This document shows, piece after piece, positions 1-8,973 of a stretch of 64,000 nt of DNA (position 1 is the stretch's first letter; each line of letters opens with the position of its first letter). Source of the DNA: Salibacterium lacus (GTDB lineage Bacteria; Bacillota; Bacilli; Bacillales; Marinococcaceae); assembly GCF_042684865.1 (NCBI RefSeq), contig NZ_JBHUML010000003.1, positions 310,001-374,000 of the forward strand. The letters are read 5' to 3'. Under the pieces are notes generated by a model. That model made no database searches. It saw only the letters and a program-made list of their open reading frames with translations, and had not been told where the DNA came from. Made by a program: the position numbers and the translations under genes.

Positions 1-2
1 TG

Positions 3-1019
3 TTCGGACAAAACGGCGTGCAGGGCATGGACGGTGAGGACCATAAACACCGGAAACGGATGTTTTTGTCGCTGATGACCCCCGACCGTCTCCAGGAGCT
101 TCAGACCATCACCCAAAGGCTTTGGAGACAGAAAGCTGAAGAATGGGAGAGGGCTGAACGAGTTATCCTTTTCGAAGAAGCAGAGGAGATTATGTGCCGT
201 GCGGCCTGTGAATGGGCTGGCGTGCCGCTTCCCGAAGATGAAGTAAAACAGCGCACGACTGAGTTCAGCCGCATGATTGATGCCTTCGGAGGTACAGGTG
301 CCCGTCACAAAGAAGGAAAAAGAGCCCGGGAACGTTCCGAGAAATGGATCCAGCAGGTCATCAAGCAGGTACGCTCCCGTGAACTGCAGCCGCCACCTTA
401 TACAGCGGCTTATCTCATCGCGATGCACACAGAGAGAAACGGACGGAAAATGGATACCGCCACTGCCGCGGTGGAACTGATCAATGTACTGCGGCCGATT
501 GTTGCGATTGGGCGCTTTATTATGTTTGGTGCCCTGGCTCTTCATGAACATCCGGACGTCGAAGAAAAACTGCGCAGGACGCACGGGGAGTACGCCCGCA
601 TGTTTGTCCAGGAAGTCCGCCGTTACTACCCATTCGCTCCGTTTACGGGTGCTGTTGTCCGCAAAGACTTTCTCTGGAATGGATATCAATTGAAAAAAGG
701 CACGCTTGTTATCATGGATATTTACGGCACGAACCACCATCCAGATCTCTGGGAAGACCCTGAGATGTTTCGTCCGGAACGGTTCCGGGACTGGAAAGGT
801 CATCCGTTCTCCTTTATCCCGCAAGGTGGCAGCGATCATTATACCGGCCATCGCTGCGCGGGAGAATGGATTACCGTCATGCTCATGAAAACAAGCATGG
901 AGTTTTTAACCGGACAAATAACATATCAGGTGCCGGCGCAGGACTTGCGTTATGATATGGCACGGATGCCGACGCTTCTGAACAGCGGCTTTGTTATCGA
1001 AAATGTCAAAGTTATTTAG
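3..1019 (+). CDS. cypC: Fatty-acid peroxygenase, cytochrome P450 CYP152 family (5' end outside window)
   Basis: Partial gene: the reading frame is open to the window edge and an N-terminal third lies upstream. CYP152 enzymes use H2O2 to hydroxylate long-chain fatty acids at the alpha or beta carbon without a redox partner. Seen here: an I-helix segment with the LRPIVAIGRF sequence, where CYP152 has Arg-Pro in place of the usual acid-alcohol pair; the ExxR-type stretch EVRRYYPF; the PERF region; and the heme loop ending in HRCAGEW, whose Cys is the heme ligand. Most of the visible sequence is collinear with B. subtilis YbdT/CypC as I recall it. The stop codon overlaps the convergent O-methyltransferase stop by 4 nt. 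Cytosolic enzyme; only the missing start is uncertain. Confidence 0.93.
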   Translation, partial: FGQNGVQGMDGEDHKHRKRMFLSLMTPDRLQELQTITQRLWRQKAEEWERAERVILFEEAEEIMCRAACEWAGVPLPEDEVKQRTTEFSRMIDAFGGTGARHKEGKRARERSEKWIQQVIKQVRSRELQPPPYTAAYLIAMHTERNGRKMDTATAAVELINVLRPIVAIGRFIMFGALALHEHPDVEEKLRRTHGEYARMFVQEVRRYYPFAPFTGAVVRKDFLWNGYQLKKGTLVIMDIYGTNHHPDLWEDPEMFRPERFRDWKGHPFSFIPQGGSDHYTGHRCAGEWITVMLMKTSMEFLTGQITYQVPAQDLRYDMARMPTLLNSGFVIENVKVI

Positions 1020-1687
1020 GGAGTATCTTCTGTGACGACCATAACCGCCATGCCGTCATGCCCTTTTTCGCCGACAGTCTGGAAAGCGGTCGCGCTTACA
1101 CGAGGATCTTCTGCTGCCAGCTCAAAAAAGCGCCGTATGCCGGTATTGCCGGCACTTTCCCGCTTCGCATCCGCCACTGCGCCGCGGCGGACGACATTAT
1201 CACAGACAATCACCGTGCCTTTTTGGGATAAGCGGAGCGCCCACTCGAAATACGACGGCGTGTTCTCCTTATCTGCATCGATGAAAATAAAATCAAACGT
1301 ATCGTTTTCAAGGTCCGGCAGCGTATCCAGTGCCGGCCCCTCCCTCAGTTCAATCAGGTGGTCCAACCCGGCTCGTTGAAAATGGGAACGGGCGGTGGCG
1401 GCATGATGAGCATCCGCCTCCAAAGTAACCAGTCTTCCGTCCGCGGGGAGCGCACCAGCCATCCATAATGTGCTGTAGCCGCCCAGCGTGCCGATTTCAA
1501 GAATGTTTTCCGCCCCGCACATCTGGGCATAGAGTTGCAGCAGTTTTCCCTGGTTCGGGGCGACTTCAATGGAAGGCAGTCCCTCCTCTGCACTCCGCCG
1601 TCGGACGGCTTCCATTTCTACATCTCCAATGTCGAGTGCTTCTGTCAGATAGCGGTCAATGACTTTCCACTCTTCCCGTGATGACAT
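1016..1687 (-). CDS. SAM-dependent O-methyltransferase (CCoAOMT / YrrM-like)
   Basis: Class I methyltransferase of the caffeoyl-CoA/catechol O-methyltransferase family. The SAM-binding motif LEIGTLGGYST sits near residue 70, followed by an acidic LEAD at the end of strand 2 and FIFIDADKENT, which carries metal-binding acids. CDNVVRRG is the usual later motif. About 223 residues, normal for the family. The start at 1687 is chosen because an AGGAAGGTGG ribosome site lies about 9 nt upstream; ATGs at 1696 and 1717 would sit on or before it. Substrate unknown: family members methylate catechol-like hydroxyls. It converges on the P450 gene with a 4-nt overlap and probably has its own promoter upstream. 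Confidence 0.9.
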   Translation of the reverse strand: MSSREEWKVIDRYLTEALDIGDVEMEAVRRRSAEEGLPSIEVAPNQGKLLQLYAQMCGAENILEIGTLGGYSTLWMAGALPADGRLVTLEADAHHAATARSHFQRAGLDHLIELREGPALDTLPDLENDTFDFIFIDADKENTPSYFEWALRLSQKGTVIVCDNVVRRGAVADAKRESAGNTGIRRFFELAAEDPRVSATAFQTVGEKGHDGMAVMVVTEDTP

Positions 1688-1798
1688 GGTACACATCCAC
1701 CTTCCTGTTGATAACATAAAAACATCCTATTAACATAAATCGGAAATAATCGGAACAGATCATTCTCATTTGTCTCTAAAAAAGAAGAGAAACAAGTC

Positions 1799-2650
1799 TT
1801 AAGGCATACGCTGCGCTAACCGGCGGTCAAAGACCTTTGTCGTTTCCTGCAGTGCCTGTTCGAGTTCGCTCGGGACATGCTCGAGCGGATGGGCGGCGTT
1901 GAATGTATGCGTTCCTCCTTCGATGATGGCAAGGGAATGCTGAGCAGCTGTTTTCTCCATCTTTTCAGCCCCTTCCTGGAGCCACTCCCCATCTGCACCC
2001 CCCTGCACGATATGAACCGGCGTTTCCATCCCTTTCAGTGCAGTAGTTATATCCAGTCTTTCTTTGTTTGCCTCTATATCATCCAGCAGGTTTTCCTTCA
2101 GCGGCATATCCTGGTTGGTCCGTTTGTTGGCAATATAACCAACGCTCTCCGACCGGATTGTCTGCTTCAGATCTCCGCTGAGAAAATCGACATCTGCGAC
2201 GCCGTTCCAGGTGACCACCGCTTTGACTTCGGGGTGTTCGGAAGCAAAAATAATGCTCGTTGCACCGCCGCGGCTGTGCCCGACGATACCGACACGCTCC
2301 ATATCAAACGCATCCGAGTACGGAAGGCGTTGATCAGCTGCTTCCTGCAGCAGTGCCTCCAGATCCTGCAGTTCCCGGGTATACGTGTTCACTGCAAATT
2401 TCTCCAGCTCATCAAAGTCTTCCTCATCCACTCCGTTGCAGGAAAAGTTGAAACGAACCGCGTAATAACCGCTTGCTGCCAGTTCATGCGCAGTATGCGG
2501 GAAGAAGTTCCAGTCTTTGTGTCCTTTAAATCCGTGGCAGATAATAACGACGGGCCGTTTTGTTTGTTCTGCTGGAGCATGGACGTCTCCGCGGACAAAC
2601 AGATTATTTCCAAGGTCGATCGTAAACGACTGCTGCTCGGTGGGTGTCAT
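1799..2650 (-). CDS. Alpha/beta-fold hydrolase (dienelactone hydrolase / S9-like esterase)
   Basis: 283-residue soluble hydrolase. An oxyanion-hole motif ICHGFKGHKDW lies near residue 38, the nucleophile elbow GHSRGG near residue 124, a late acid region IVQGGADGEW, and a final catalytic His in GGTHTF. That order and spacing gives the Ser-Asp-His triad of alpha/beta hydrolases. Family members act on esters or short peptides and the true substrate cannot be read from sequence. A strong ribosome site (AAAGGAGGAGA) precedes the ATG by about 7 nt, so the start is secure. No signal peptide. It stands alone, 81 nt or more from the O-methyltransferase gene on the same strand. Confidence 0.88.
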   Translation of the reverse strand: MTPTEQQSFTIDLGNNLFVRGDVHAPAEQTKRPVVIICHGFKGHKDWNFFPHTAHELAASGYYAVRFNFSCNGVDEEDFDELEKFAVNTYTRELQDLEALLQEAADQRLPYSDAFDMERVGIVGHSRGGATSIIFASEHPEVKAVVTWNGVADVDFLSGDLKQTIRSESVGYIANKRTNQDMPLKENLLDDIEANKERLDITTALKGMETPVHIVQGGADGEWLQEGAEKMEKTAAQHSLAIIEGGTHTFNAAHPLEHVPSELEQALQETTKVFDRRLAQRMP

Positions 2651-2826
2651 CGTTCATCTCCTCCTTTTCTGTATCGTATCATATATTTTTTTCATCCTCT
2701 GCCAGTGCTCAAGGAAAAAAGGAAGATACGACATGAAACTACCAAGAAGAACCCCCGTTTCTGCAAATCCATTCTACAACTTGAGAGCGGAACAATGATA
2801 ACAGCTGAAACGTTTCTATTTTCTTC

Positions 2827-2975
2827 TCCCAGTTACGTTCAGCCAGTCCGCATGTACGATAAACGTCGTTATGAAGTGTTCTAAGTTGCGTTTGACTGAC
2901 GATGCAACAGGGCAAACTGTCTTATGAACCATTCATGCTTGCGTTTACGGTATTTTTGCTCCCCCATTTGGCCGT
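2827..2975 (+). repeat. Interspersed GTTGCGTTT repeat, diverged copy (copy 1 of 4)
   Basis: Same ordered blocks as the copies at 54450, 55621 and 55856: an AGTTACGTT block, AAACGTCGTTAT, AGTTGCGTTTGA, GCAAACTGTCTTATG and a CCCCCATTTGGCCG end. The variable middle between GCGTTTGA and GCAAACTG differs from the other copies, so this is the most diverged member. No ORF is conserved among copies. It abuts a copy of the TGGGACAAAA element. Confidence 0.65.
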
Positions 2976-3085
2976 GGGGGACAAAACCCTTATTATATAA
3001 AAAATGCCGAACGATTTTAAGAAATCGTTCGGCATTTTTCGTTCTTAAACGAAACCGCTGCGCCGAAAATCTTCGCTTTCACTCC
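2976..3085 (-). repeat. Partial copy of TGGGACAAAA-bounded element with strong hairpin
   Basis: Begins GGGGGACAAAACC and contains a perfect 17-bp hairpin (3001-3017 with 3022-3038, loop TAAG) flanked by A and T runs. It then reads CGCTGCGCC and CTTCGCTTTC. In the same order and opposite orientation these blocks match the element at 25313-25601. Similarity fades after about 3085 and the second inverted terminus is not found. The hairpin could act as a bidirectional terminator. Confidence 0.6.
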
Positions 3086-3446
3086 AGAGCACAAGGGCGA
3101 CATCGATTCGCTGGGGCTCATAGTATCTTCTTTGCCGCGGGCAGCGCCTGAAGCTTGTTTCCTGAAGGAAGATCGGTTAAGTTCGGCACATCCTGCCGGG
3201 CACCGATCTAACTCCCGACACGAGCGCCTCCGTTTGATGGGATCTTCGGCTGCTACTTCGACGAACAGGCTGTTCTAGCATCGGTGTCCGCCACAGGGCG
3301 TGACCGCTTTTAGCCGATGTACCTTCAAATGTCGCCGCCTTCCGCTTCTGCCCGGGGTGAGTTTTCTATATTACTGAAAAGGAATTGCATGTTTTGATAC
3401 AGCCCCGTTCTACCTAAAGGATCTGTTGCTTTGTAAGGCGAAATCC
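3086..3446. other. Gene-free stretch with one strong interrupted hairpin
   Basis: No supportable gene. A two-part hairpin lies at 3170-3209: outer stem AGATCGGT/ACCGATCT and inner stem CGGCA/TGCCG. The rest shows no family I recognise. Short open frames here lack ribosome sites. Confidence 0.4.
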
Positions 3447-3487
3447 AAAAAAGACGCCTGCATTAGTAATGAAGTAGACGTCTTTTT
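3447..3487 (-). terminator. Rho-independent terminator of the iol operon
   Basis: Stem AAAAGACG/CGTCTTTT with an imperfect inner stem, about 75 nt beyond the iolJ stop. A or T runs lie on both sides, so it could work in either direction. Confidence 0.7.
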
Positions 3488-3562
3488 ACACTTTCGTTGT
3501 GCTTGTGTTTCATCTTCACTCGAACAGTTCACTACCCCTACGAAACAGAGTGCACTGTGAAC

Positions 3563-4402
3563 CTATGCCTGCTGGTATGCCCCTGTTCGTTTTAAAACTT
3601 TTTCAATAGTTTGATTCAAAGCCTCTTTGCTGGGCTTTAAAATTTCCATAGGATTATATAATTCTCTCTCTTCCATGAGTTTATGACGCAATGCGTTGGA
3701 CCATGCAATATTCAACTCGGTATTATAATTGATTTTGGCGTGGCCGTAAGATATCGTATGTTCCAGTTCATCATTTGAAATACCAGATGCACCGTGAAGC
3801 ACAAAAGGAATATTAATCGTTTTTCTCAATTCTTTCATTTGGGAAAATCCCAAATTCGGTTCACCCTGGTATTTACCATGTACAGATCCAAGGGCTGGAG
3901 CCAGGCTGTCGATATCTGTTTCATCAGCAAGCCGAATACATTCATTCTGATCTGCATAAAGTAGTTCACTCGATATTCCATCTTCACTACCGCCGACACT
4001 TCCTACTTCTGCCTCGACGGTTACATCATTTGCATGAGCGTATTCTACTACTTTCTGTGTATACGCTATGTTGTCTTCGATTGGCATCTTTGAACCATCA
4101 AACATGACAGAGTCATAACCTGCATCGATTGCCGCATAACACCGCTCTACTGCCTGACCATGGTCCAGATGCAAAACAGCGGGTACTGTTATTCCGAGCT
4201 CCTCTTTCATAACATGAAAACTGTGAGCAATCAGACGAAAGCCTCCCAGCTGGTCGACAATTTTATCGGTGGTGCCTACAATAACCGGGGCACGGCATTT
4301 TTCTGCAGTTTTCAGTATTGCTTCCATCCATATTAAACCATTCATATTGAATTGTGGGACGGCGTATTTTTTTTCAAACGCTTCATCAAGTATATTATAC
4401 AT
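3563..4402 (-). CDS. iolJ: 2-deoxy-5-keto-D-gluconate-6-phosphate aldolase (class II)
   Basis: Splits 2-deoxy-5-keto-gluconate 6-phosphate into dihydroxyacetone phosphate and malonate semialdehyde, the last carbon-splitting step of inositol breakdown. Class II aldolase fold of 279 residues. HLDHG near residue 78 supplies the catalytic Asp and a zinc His; EAEVG is the middle acid; GSVHGKYQGEPNLGF and VLHGASG supply the other two zinc His. GSVHGKYQG and PQFNMNG match IolJ rather than fructose-bisphosphate aldolase. The start is placed at ATG 4402, 4 nt after the iolG stop; a TTG at 4414 overlapping iolG is the alternative. Last gene of the iol operon, with a terminator about 75 nt downstream. 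Confidence 0.92.
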   Translation of the reverse strand: MYNILDEAFEKKYAVPQFNMNGLIWMEAILKTAEKCRAPVIVGTTDKIVDQLGGFRLIAHSFHVMKEELGITVPAVLHLDHGQAVERCYAAIDAGYDSVMFDGSKMPIEDNIAYTQKVVEYAHANDVTVEAEVGSVGGSEDGISSELLYADQNECIRLADETDIDSLAPALGSVHGKYQGEPNLGFSQMKELRKTINIPFVLHGASGISNDELEHTISYGHAKINYNTELNIAWSNALRHKLMEERELYNPMEILKPSKEALNQTIEKVLKRTGAYQQA

Positions 4403-4406
4403 TTTA

Positions 4407-5423
4407 TCACCCAATTTCCCGATTAACTTTTACCGGTCTTTGTGTATCCAAAGATTCCTGGCAGGCTTGCGCGATGCGCTGCGCCATGATGCCATCCTTA
4501 AATGAAACACTTGCTTCTCTGCCTTCCAGAATACAATTAATGAACTGATTGGTTTCAACAATAAAAGAGTCATTGTATCGTTCCAGAAAAAAATGCAGAG
4601 GTAGATCCGCTTCTACGGTTTGATTATGGTAGTATTTCAAGTTTGTCGAAGTTTCATTATCAGCTACCAGAGCTCCGCTGTTACCGAATACCTCTATACG
4701 CTGGTCATAACCGTACACAGCTTCTCTGCTGTTATCGATGACTCCCAATGCTCCATTTTCAAAGGTCAGTGTTATTACTGCTGTATCGATGTCACCCTTC
4801 TCTCCAATAGCTGGATCCACCAAATTCGCACCGCGGGCAGATACTTCCACTATTTCAGAACCGGATAGATACCTGGCCATATCAAAATCGTGTATGGACA
4901 TATCCATAAATAATCCGCCGGAAGACTGTATATAGTCTGGATGAGGGGGATTGGGATCTCTTGAAGTAATTTTTAGAATATGCATATCCCCTATTTTCTG
5001 GTCCGACACTCTACTTCTCATTTCAGAAAAGTTTTTATCAAAACGCCGGTTGAAGCCTATTTGAAAAATAACTCCCCCTTGTTTCACTCTTTCATAGGCC
5101 TCAAGTGTTTCATCCTCACTGAAACTAATTGGCTTTTCACAAAAAATATGCTTTTTCTTATCGGCGGCTTTTTTTATCAAATCTGCATGTGTGCTCGTTG
5201 GCGAGCATATAAATATCGTATTGATCTCCTCATCTTCCAAAATGTCTTCATAATTGGTTGTAATTTCTTCCACTCCGCTCGTTTGAAACCATTCGTGAAG
5301 ATAATCAGCGTACAGATCCGAAACCATTTTCAATCTCACATCAGGATTCCTTTTCAGATTGTTCATATGGAGTTCACCAATGCGGCCGGCCCCAATAACT
5401 CCTACTACTGCTTTATCCATCAT
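4407..5423 (-). CDS. iolG: Inositol 2-dehydrogenase (Gfo/Idh/MocA family)
   Basis: Oxidises myo-inositol to 2-keto-myo-inositol with NAD+, the entry step of the pathway. An N-terminal Rossmann fold starts GVIGAGRIGELH. The EKP motif (FCEKPIS, near residue 95) carries the catalytic Lys. The C-terminal substrate domain has MDMSIHDFDMARYL, with the active-site Asp and His. 338 residues, normal length. An AAAGGAG site precedes the ATG. The intact iolG sits downstream of the broken symporter gene, while a second family member at 7928-8952 carries a frameshift, so this copy probably provides the activity. Paralogues oxidise scyllo- or chiro-inositol, so the exact isomer is inferred from context. 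Confidence 0.88.
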   Translation of the reverse strand: MMDKAVVGVIGAGRIGELHMNNLKRNPDVRLKMVSDLYADYLHEWFQTSGVEEITTNYEDILEDEEINTIFICSPTSTHADLIKKAADKKKHIFCEKPISFSEDETLEAYERVKQGGVIFQIGFNRRFDKNFSEMRSRVSDQKIGDMHILKITSRDPNPPHPDYIQSSGGLFMDMSIHDFDMARYLSGSEIVEVSARGANLVDPAIGEKGDIDTAVITLTFENGALGVIDNSREAVYGYDQRIEVFGNSGALVADNETSTNLKYYHNQTVEADLPLHFFLERYNDSFIVETNQFINCILEGREASVSFKDGIMAQRIAQACQESLDTQRPVKVNREIG

Positions 5424-5434
5424 TCATTTCTCCT

Positions 5435-7026
5435 TTACTTTGCTAATACAAGTGGTGAGAATACCGTATACATAACAACAACAGTTAGTAAAATCAAAGC
5501 ACCAATCCATTTAGAATGCTTCCATGGCGTTAAATCGGTTTTGCTGGTATACTTATCAAATTCGAAATCCAGCTTTTCAGGCCTGGCCACACTAAAGATG
5601 TAGATAATAGCCAAGTCAACGAAGAACAGCACACTCCAAACGTACAGATAATATATTTCCGGGATGAGTACTTTCGATAACGAATACGTGATAACATGAA
5701 ACACAAACGCTGCTTTTGCTCCAAAAGCTGAGGTTTTCTTAGAGTAAAACCCTATCAGAATAATCGCAAGAAGCGGCATGCTGTACAAGCCGTTGAATTC
5801 CTGAATAACAGCAAACAGTCCTTGCGGGAACAATGAAATAAAAGGAGCGATCGCAGTTACCATAACACCGATTACTATAGTTAAAGTACGTCCCATCCTC
5901 GCTGTCTGCCGGTTATCAGCCTGTTTATTTATGATAGGTTTATAGAAATCAAGACTGAACAATGTAACGGTAGCGTTCAGCGATCCTATAAAAGAGCCCA
6001 TAATCGCTCCAAATACAACAGCTCCAAAAATACCGTAGGTCCAGGAAGGAAGCAATTCATTCACCAACGCCGGATAGGCCAGGTCCATTTCCATACCGCC
6101 GCCAAACAAGTTGTATGCAATAATCCCGGGCAGCACTAAAAAAGGCTCCACACACTTTAAAAAATCCAACCAACATTGTGCCTTTCTGTGCTTCCTTTAA
6201 ATCCTTCGCCGCCAGGGCTTTTTGCACAATCATCTGGTTTGTGCACGAGAAGTATAAGTTATTGAAAAGCATCCCAAAGAAAAGCGTCGGCCATGGAACA
6301 ATATCTGAATTTATATCTCCCCATGCATTTAATTTATTAGAGGATTGTGTAACAAAGCGGTCAACACCATTGAGAAAGTTATTGTCTCTTATGGTAATAA
6401 ACCCTAACACCGTAATAGCCAGTCCTCCTACGATAAGCCCTACTCCATAAATAGCATCGCTGTGAGCAATCAATGATAGACCGCCGGCAAACAGGTATAT
6501 AACACCAATCAAACCGATGCAGGAAGAAATTATAACAGCGGAAGTCATAGAACTTACACCAAGATATTCTTCAATATTAAAAATATTATTAAAGATCAGT
6601 GATCCTGAATAAAGTACTACTGGCATGAAACTTACCACGTAAGTAAACATAAACAGTATGGACACAATGCGTTTTGTCGTTGTATCGTGACGAGCTTCAA
6701 TAAAGTCAAATATGGTGTTCACACCATATTTTAAATATTTAGTGAGGAAAACCCAGGCACATAAGACAATAGCTATCGCTGCCGTCACTTCCCACGCCAT
6801 AACCTCCATGCCAGCGACATAACTCTGTCCATTCTGCCCAACAAGTTATTCCGTTGACAGATTGGTCATGATAATGGACATACCAACTGTCGTGTCTACG
6901 GGAGATCTTCCACCGAGAAAATATCCTTCTGTATCTTTTTTTGTCCACGTTTTTACTTTTAGTGGAAGCATAAAAGTAAAGAGCCAGTAAAATGAGGACA
7001 AAGCTTAAGATCGAAAACCAATTCAA
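5435..7026 (-). pseudogene. Sodium:solute symporter (SSS family), disrupted by two frameshifts and one nonsense codon
   Basis: Read across three frames, this is one SSS-type carrier of about 525 codons. The start is TTG at 7026, after the ribosome site GGAGGAG that overlaps the iolE end. Lesion 1: an A7 run near 6945 (about 6 expected) shifts frame, after which the expected GYFLGGRSP appears. Lesion 2: an in-frame TAA near 6850, inside NLSTE-stop-LVGQNGQ, where CAA (Gln) is likely ancestral. Lesion 3: one extra base near 6145; removing a T from GTGTGTGGAG restores GFFKVVEPFLVLPGII. Many hydrophobic helices remain recognisable. By position it was the operon's inositol (or inositol-derivative) importer. 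No other inositol carrier is in the window. Sequencing error could explain an indel but not the TAA as easily. Confidence 0.85.
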
Positions 7027-7920
7027 TTATGCTCCTCCCTTCACTTCCAAACTATCAATATACTTCTTAGCCTTTAATGCATATTCATACGCATTATACT
7101 TCGCTGGGTCCTGCTCAGCTTCTACTATCACCCATCCGTAATAATCATGTTCACGCAAGTAATCCATAATCGGGTGAAAATCGATATATCCGTCACCAGG
7201 AACCGTGAATACTCCTTTTTTAACAGCTGAGAGAAAGCAGTCTTTCTTCTGGATGATTTCATCTGCTATATCACGTCTGACATCTTTGAAATGAACATGC
7301 TTAATCCGTTTAAAATATCGTTTCAATATATACAGCGGGTCTTCTCCAGAAAGCGCCAGATGCCCAGTATCATAAAGTAGACTTACTTTAGATGGATCTG
7401 TTTCCTCCATAAGTTGAATGATTTCCTCTGTCGTTTGGATACCAGTCCCCATATGGTGATGATAAACAATGGACATGTTTTTTTCTCCAGCTAACTCCCC
7501 TAAACGTTGCAGTCCATCTATTAAGCGCTTCCATTTTTCTATAGAAAAAACTGGCTTCTCTTCAAACAACGGAAGGTCTTCTTTTTGGATACTCTTTCCC
7601 TGCTCAGAAACAACAATTACTTTGGCTCCCAGTGCATGGAGGAAATCCCTGTGTTTAATAAATTCTGTTTCGACTTCCTCAAACTGCTTTGTAGTTAGAA
7701 ACGAGCTGAACCATGCACTTGCCGTCCGAAGATTTCTTAAATCCAGATACTCCTTCAACATATCTGCATTTTCAGGATATTTATTTCCTATTTCTGTCCC
7801 TTCATATCCCGCCAGTGCCATTTCACTGATGCATTGTTCAAACGTGTTTTCTTTTCCCAGTTCAGGTATATCATCATTGGTCCATGCTATTGGTGCACAT
7901 CCCAGCTGAATGGATCCCAT
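7027..7920 (-). CDS. iolE: Inosose dehydratase / sugar-phosphate isomerase-epimerase family
   Basis: Dehydrates 2-keto-myo-inositol to 3D-trihydroxycyclohexane-dione, step two of the pathway. TIM-barrel of the xylose-isomerase-like superfamily, 297 residues. MGSIQLGCAPIAWTNDD is a typical IolE opening. EAGYEG-like ALAGYEGTEIG, YHHHMGTGI, LLYDTGH, VHFKDVR and a late VEAEQDP supply the metal-binding Glu, Asp, His and Glu in the usual order. The start at 7920 is preceded by AAGGTGATG; the frame stays open another 47 codons upstream but without a site or conservation. It lies between the frameshifted dehydrogenase and the broken symporter and is itself intact. Confidence 0.9.
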   Translation of the reverse strand: MGSIQLGCAPIAWTNDDIPELGKENTFEQCISEMALAGYEGTEIGNKYPENADMLKEYLDLRNLRTASAWFSSFLTTKQFEEVETEFIKHRDFLHALGAKVIVVSEQGKSIQKEDLPLFEEKPVFSIEKWKRLIDGLQRLGELAGEKNMSIVYHHHMGTGIQTTEEIIQLMEETDPSKVSLLYDTGHLALSGEDPLYILKRYFKRIKHVHFKDVRRDIADEIIQKKDCFLSAVKKGVFTVPGDGYIDFHPIMDYLREHDYYGWVIVEAEQDPAKYNAYEYALKAKKYIDSLEVKGGA

Positions 7921-7927
7921 CTCAACA

Positions 7928-8952
7928 TCACCTTTCATATTGGATTTCAACGAGTCTCTCTTCTTCCAATGACGTCTGGCAGGCTGCTGCAACCTCTGTA
8001 CTCCGCAGTCCGTTCCAGGCGTTGACTTCCGGTTTTTTATTTTCCCGGATACATCGAACAAATTCTTCTATCTCTTTCACATACGATTCTCTAAATCGTT
8101 CGGCAAAGTTTTGTAAAGTCGGGCGGATCACACCATTATTATCAAAAACTGTCACTTTATTTTTATCCGGCGTAGCAGCAATACGCAGCATCCCCTTTGT
8201 CCCTATCACTTCCGTTTCGACATGATATCCATGATTAGCTGTACGACCCGCGGCTACAAAAGCAATAGCTCCATTTTCAAGCTTCATTGTGGCGGTTCCA
8301 ATATCTACTTCGTTAAGTTCAGATAATGAGGGTGCTGCCTTATTGTTCCCCATCGCCCACACTTGTTTTATTTCAGAACCAGTGTACCAGCGGATAATAT
8401 CTATATCATGAATGCTCATGTCTGAAAAAATACCCCCGCTGATATTTTTTGCAGCGTACTTCACAAAGGAATCCAGTCCTTCTATGGGATCAAGTCCATA
8501 TGATCGGATAATAGATATTTCGCCGATTTCTCCTCTATCAATCATATCCTTGGCATACATATAATCAGCATCATATATTCTCATAAACCCCAAGTGAAAA
8601 ACCTTATTACTTTGCTCTATAACCGGCATCATATTTCTTATTTCATTGATATCCAACCCAATAGGTTTTTCACAGAAAACATGAAGGTTTTCTTTAATCC
8701 TTTATAGATATGATCAGGATGAAAACCCGAAGGAGTGACGATGCATACCGCATCCAGTTCTTCGTTTTGAATCATGTCCTCATACGCTGTATAAGTATAA
8801 GGAATACTATATTTTTCCTTAGTCTGTTGATTTACGGTCTTATCCAAATTTGAAACAGCCGTTAATTCTACACCCTTCAAACCGGCAATATTGTGAGCAT
8901 GGATCAGACCGAGCCGGCCTAACCCTGCTACACCTATTTTGATTGTATCCAC
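7928..8952 (-). pseudogene. iolG: Second Gfo/Idh/MocA inositol dehydrogenase, single frameshift
   Basis: Two overlapping frames together give one complete dehydrogenase. The N-terminal piece (8638-8952) holds the Rossmann start IGVAGLGRLGLIH; the C-terminal piece (7928-8656) holds SDMSIHDIDIIRWYTG and the rest of the substrate domain. The break is near 8690, in AAGAAAACC: one more A would restore KKNLHVFCEKPIGLDIN, including the catalytic EKP. As written, translation loses the Lys motif and ends soon after. It may be a real mutation or an A-run base-call error. Intact, it would be an inositol dehydrogenase paralogue acting on another isomer, inferred from its place between iolD and iolE. Confidence 0.82.
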
Positions 8953-8973
8953 ATGTGACCCCTCTTTAAGTTC

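Noticed and set aside
1877..2884. 335-codon plus-strand open frame opposite the alpha/beta hydrolase
   Set aside because: Antisense shadow of a gene with full catalytic motifs and a strong ribosome site. Its translation shows no family features.
2924..3151. 75-codon plus-strand open frame
   Set aside because: Runs through an interspersed repeat and a perfect hairpin; no ribosome site.
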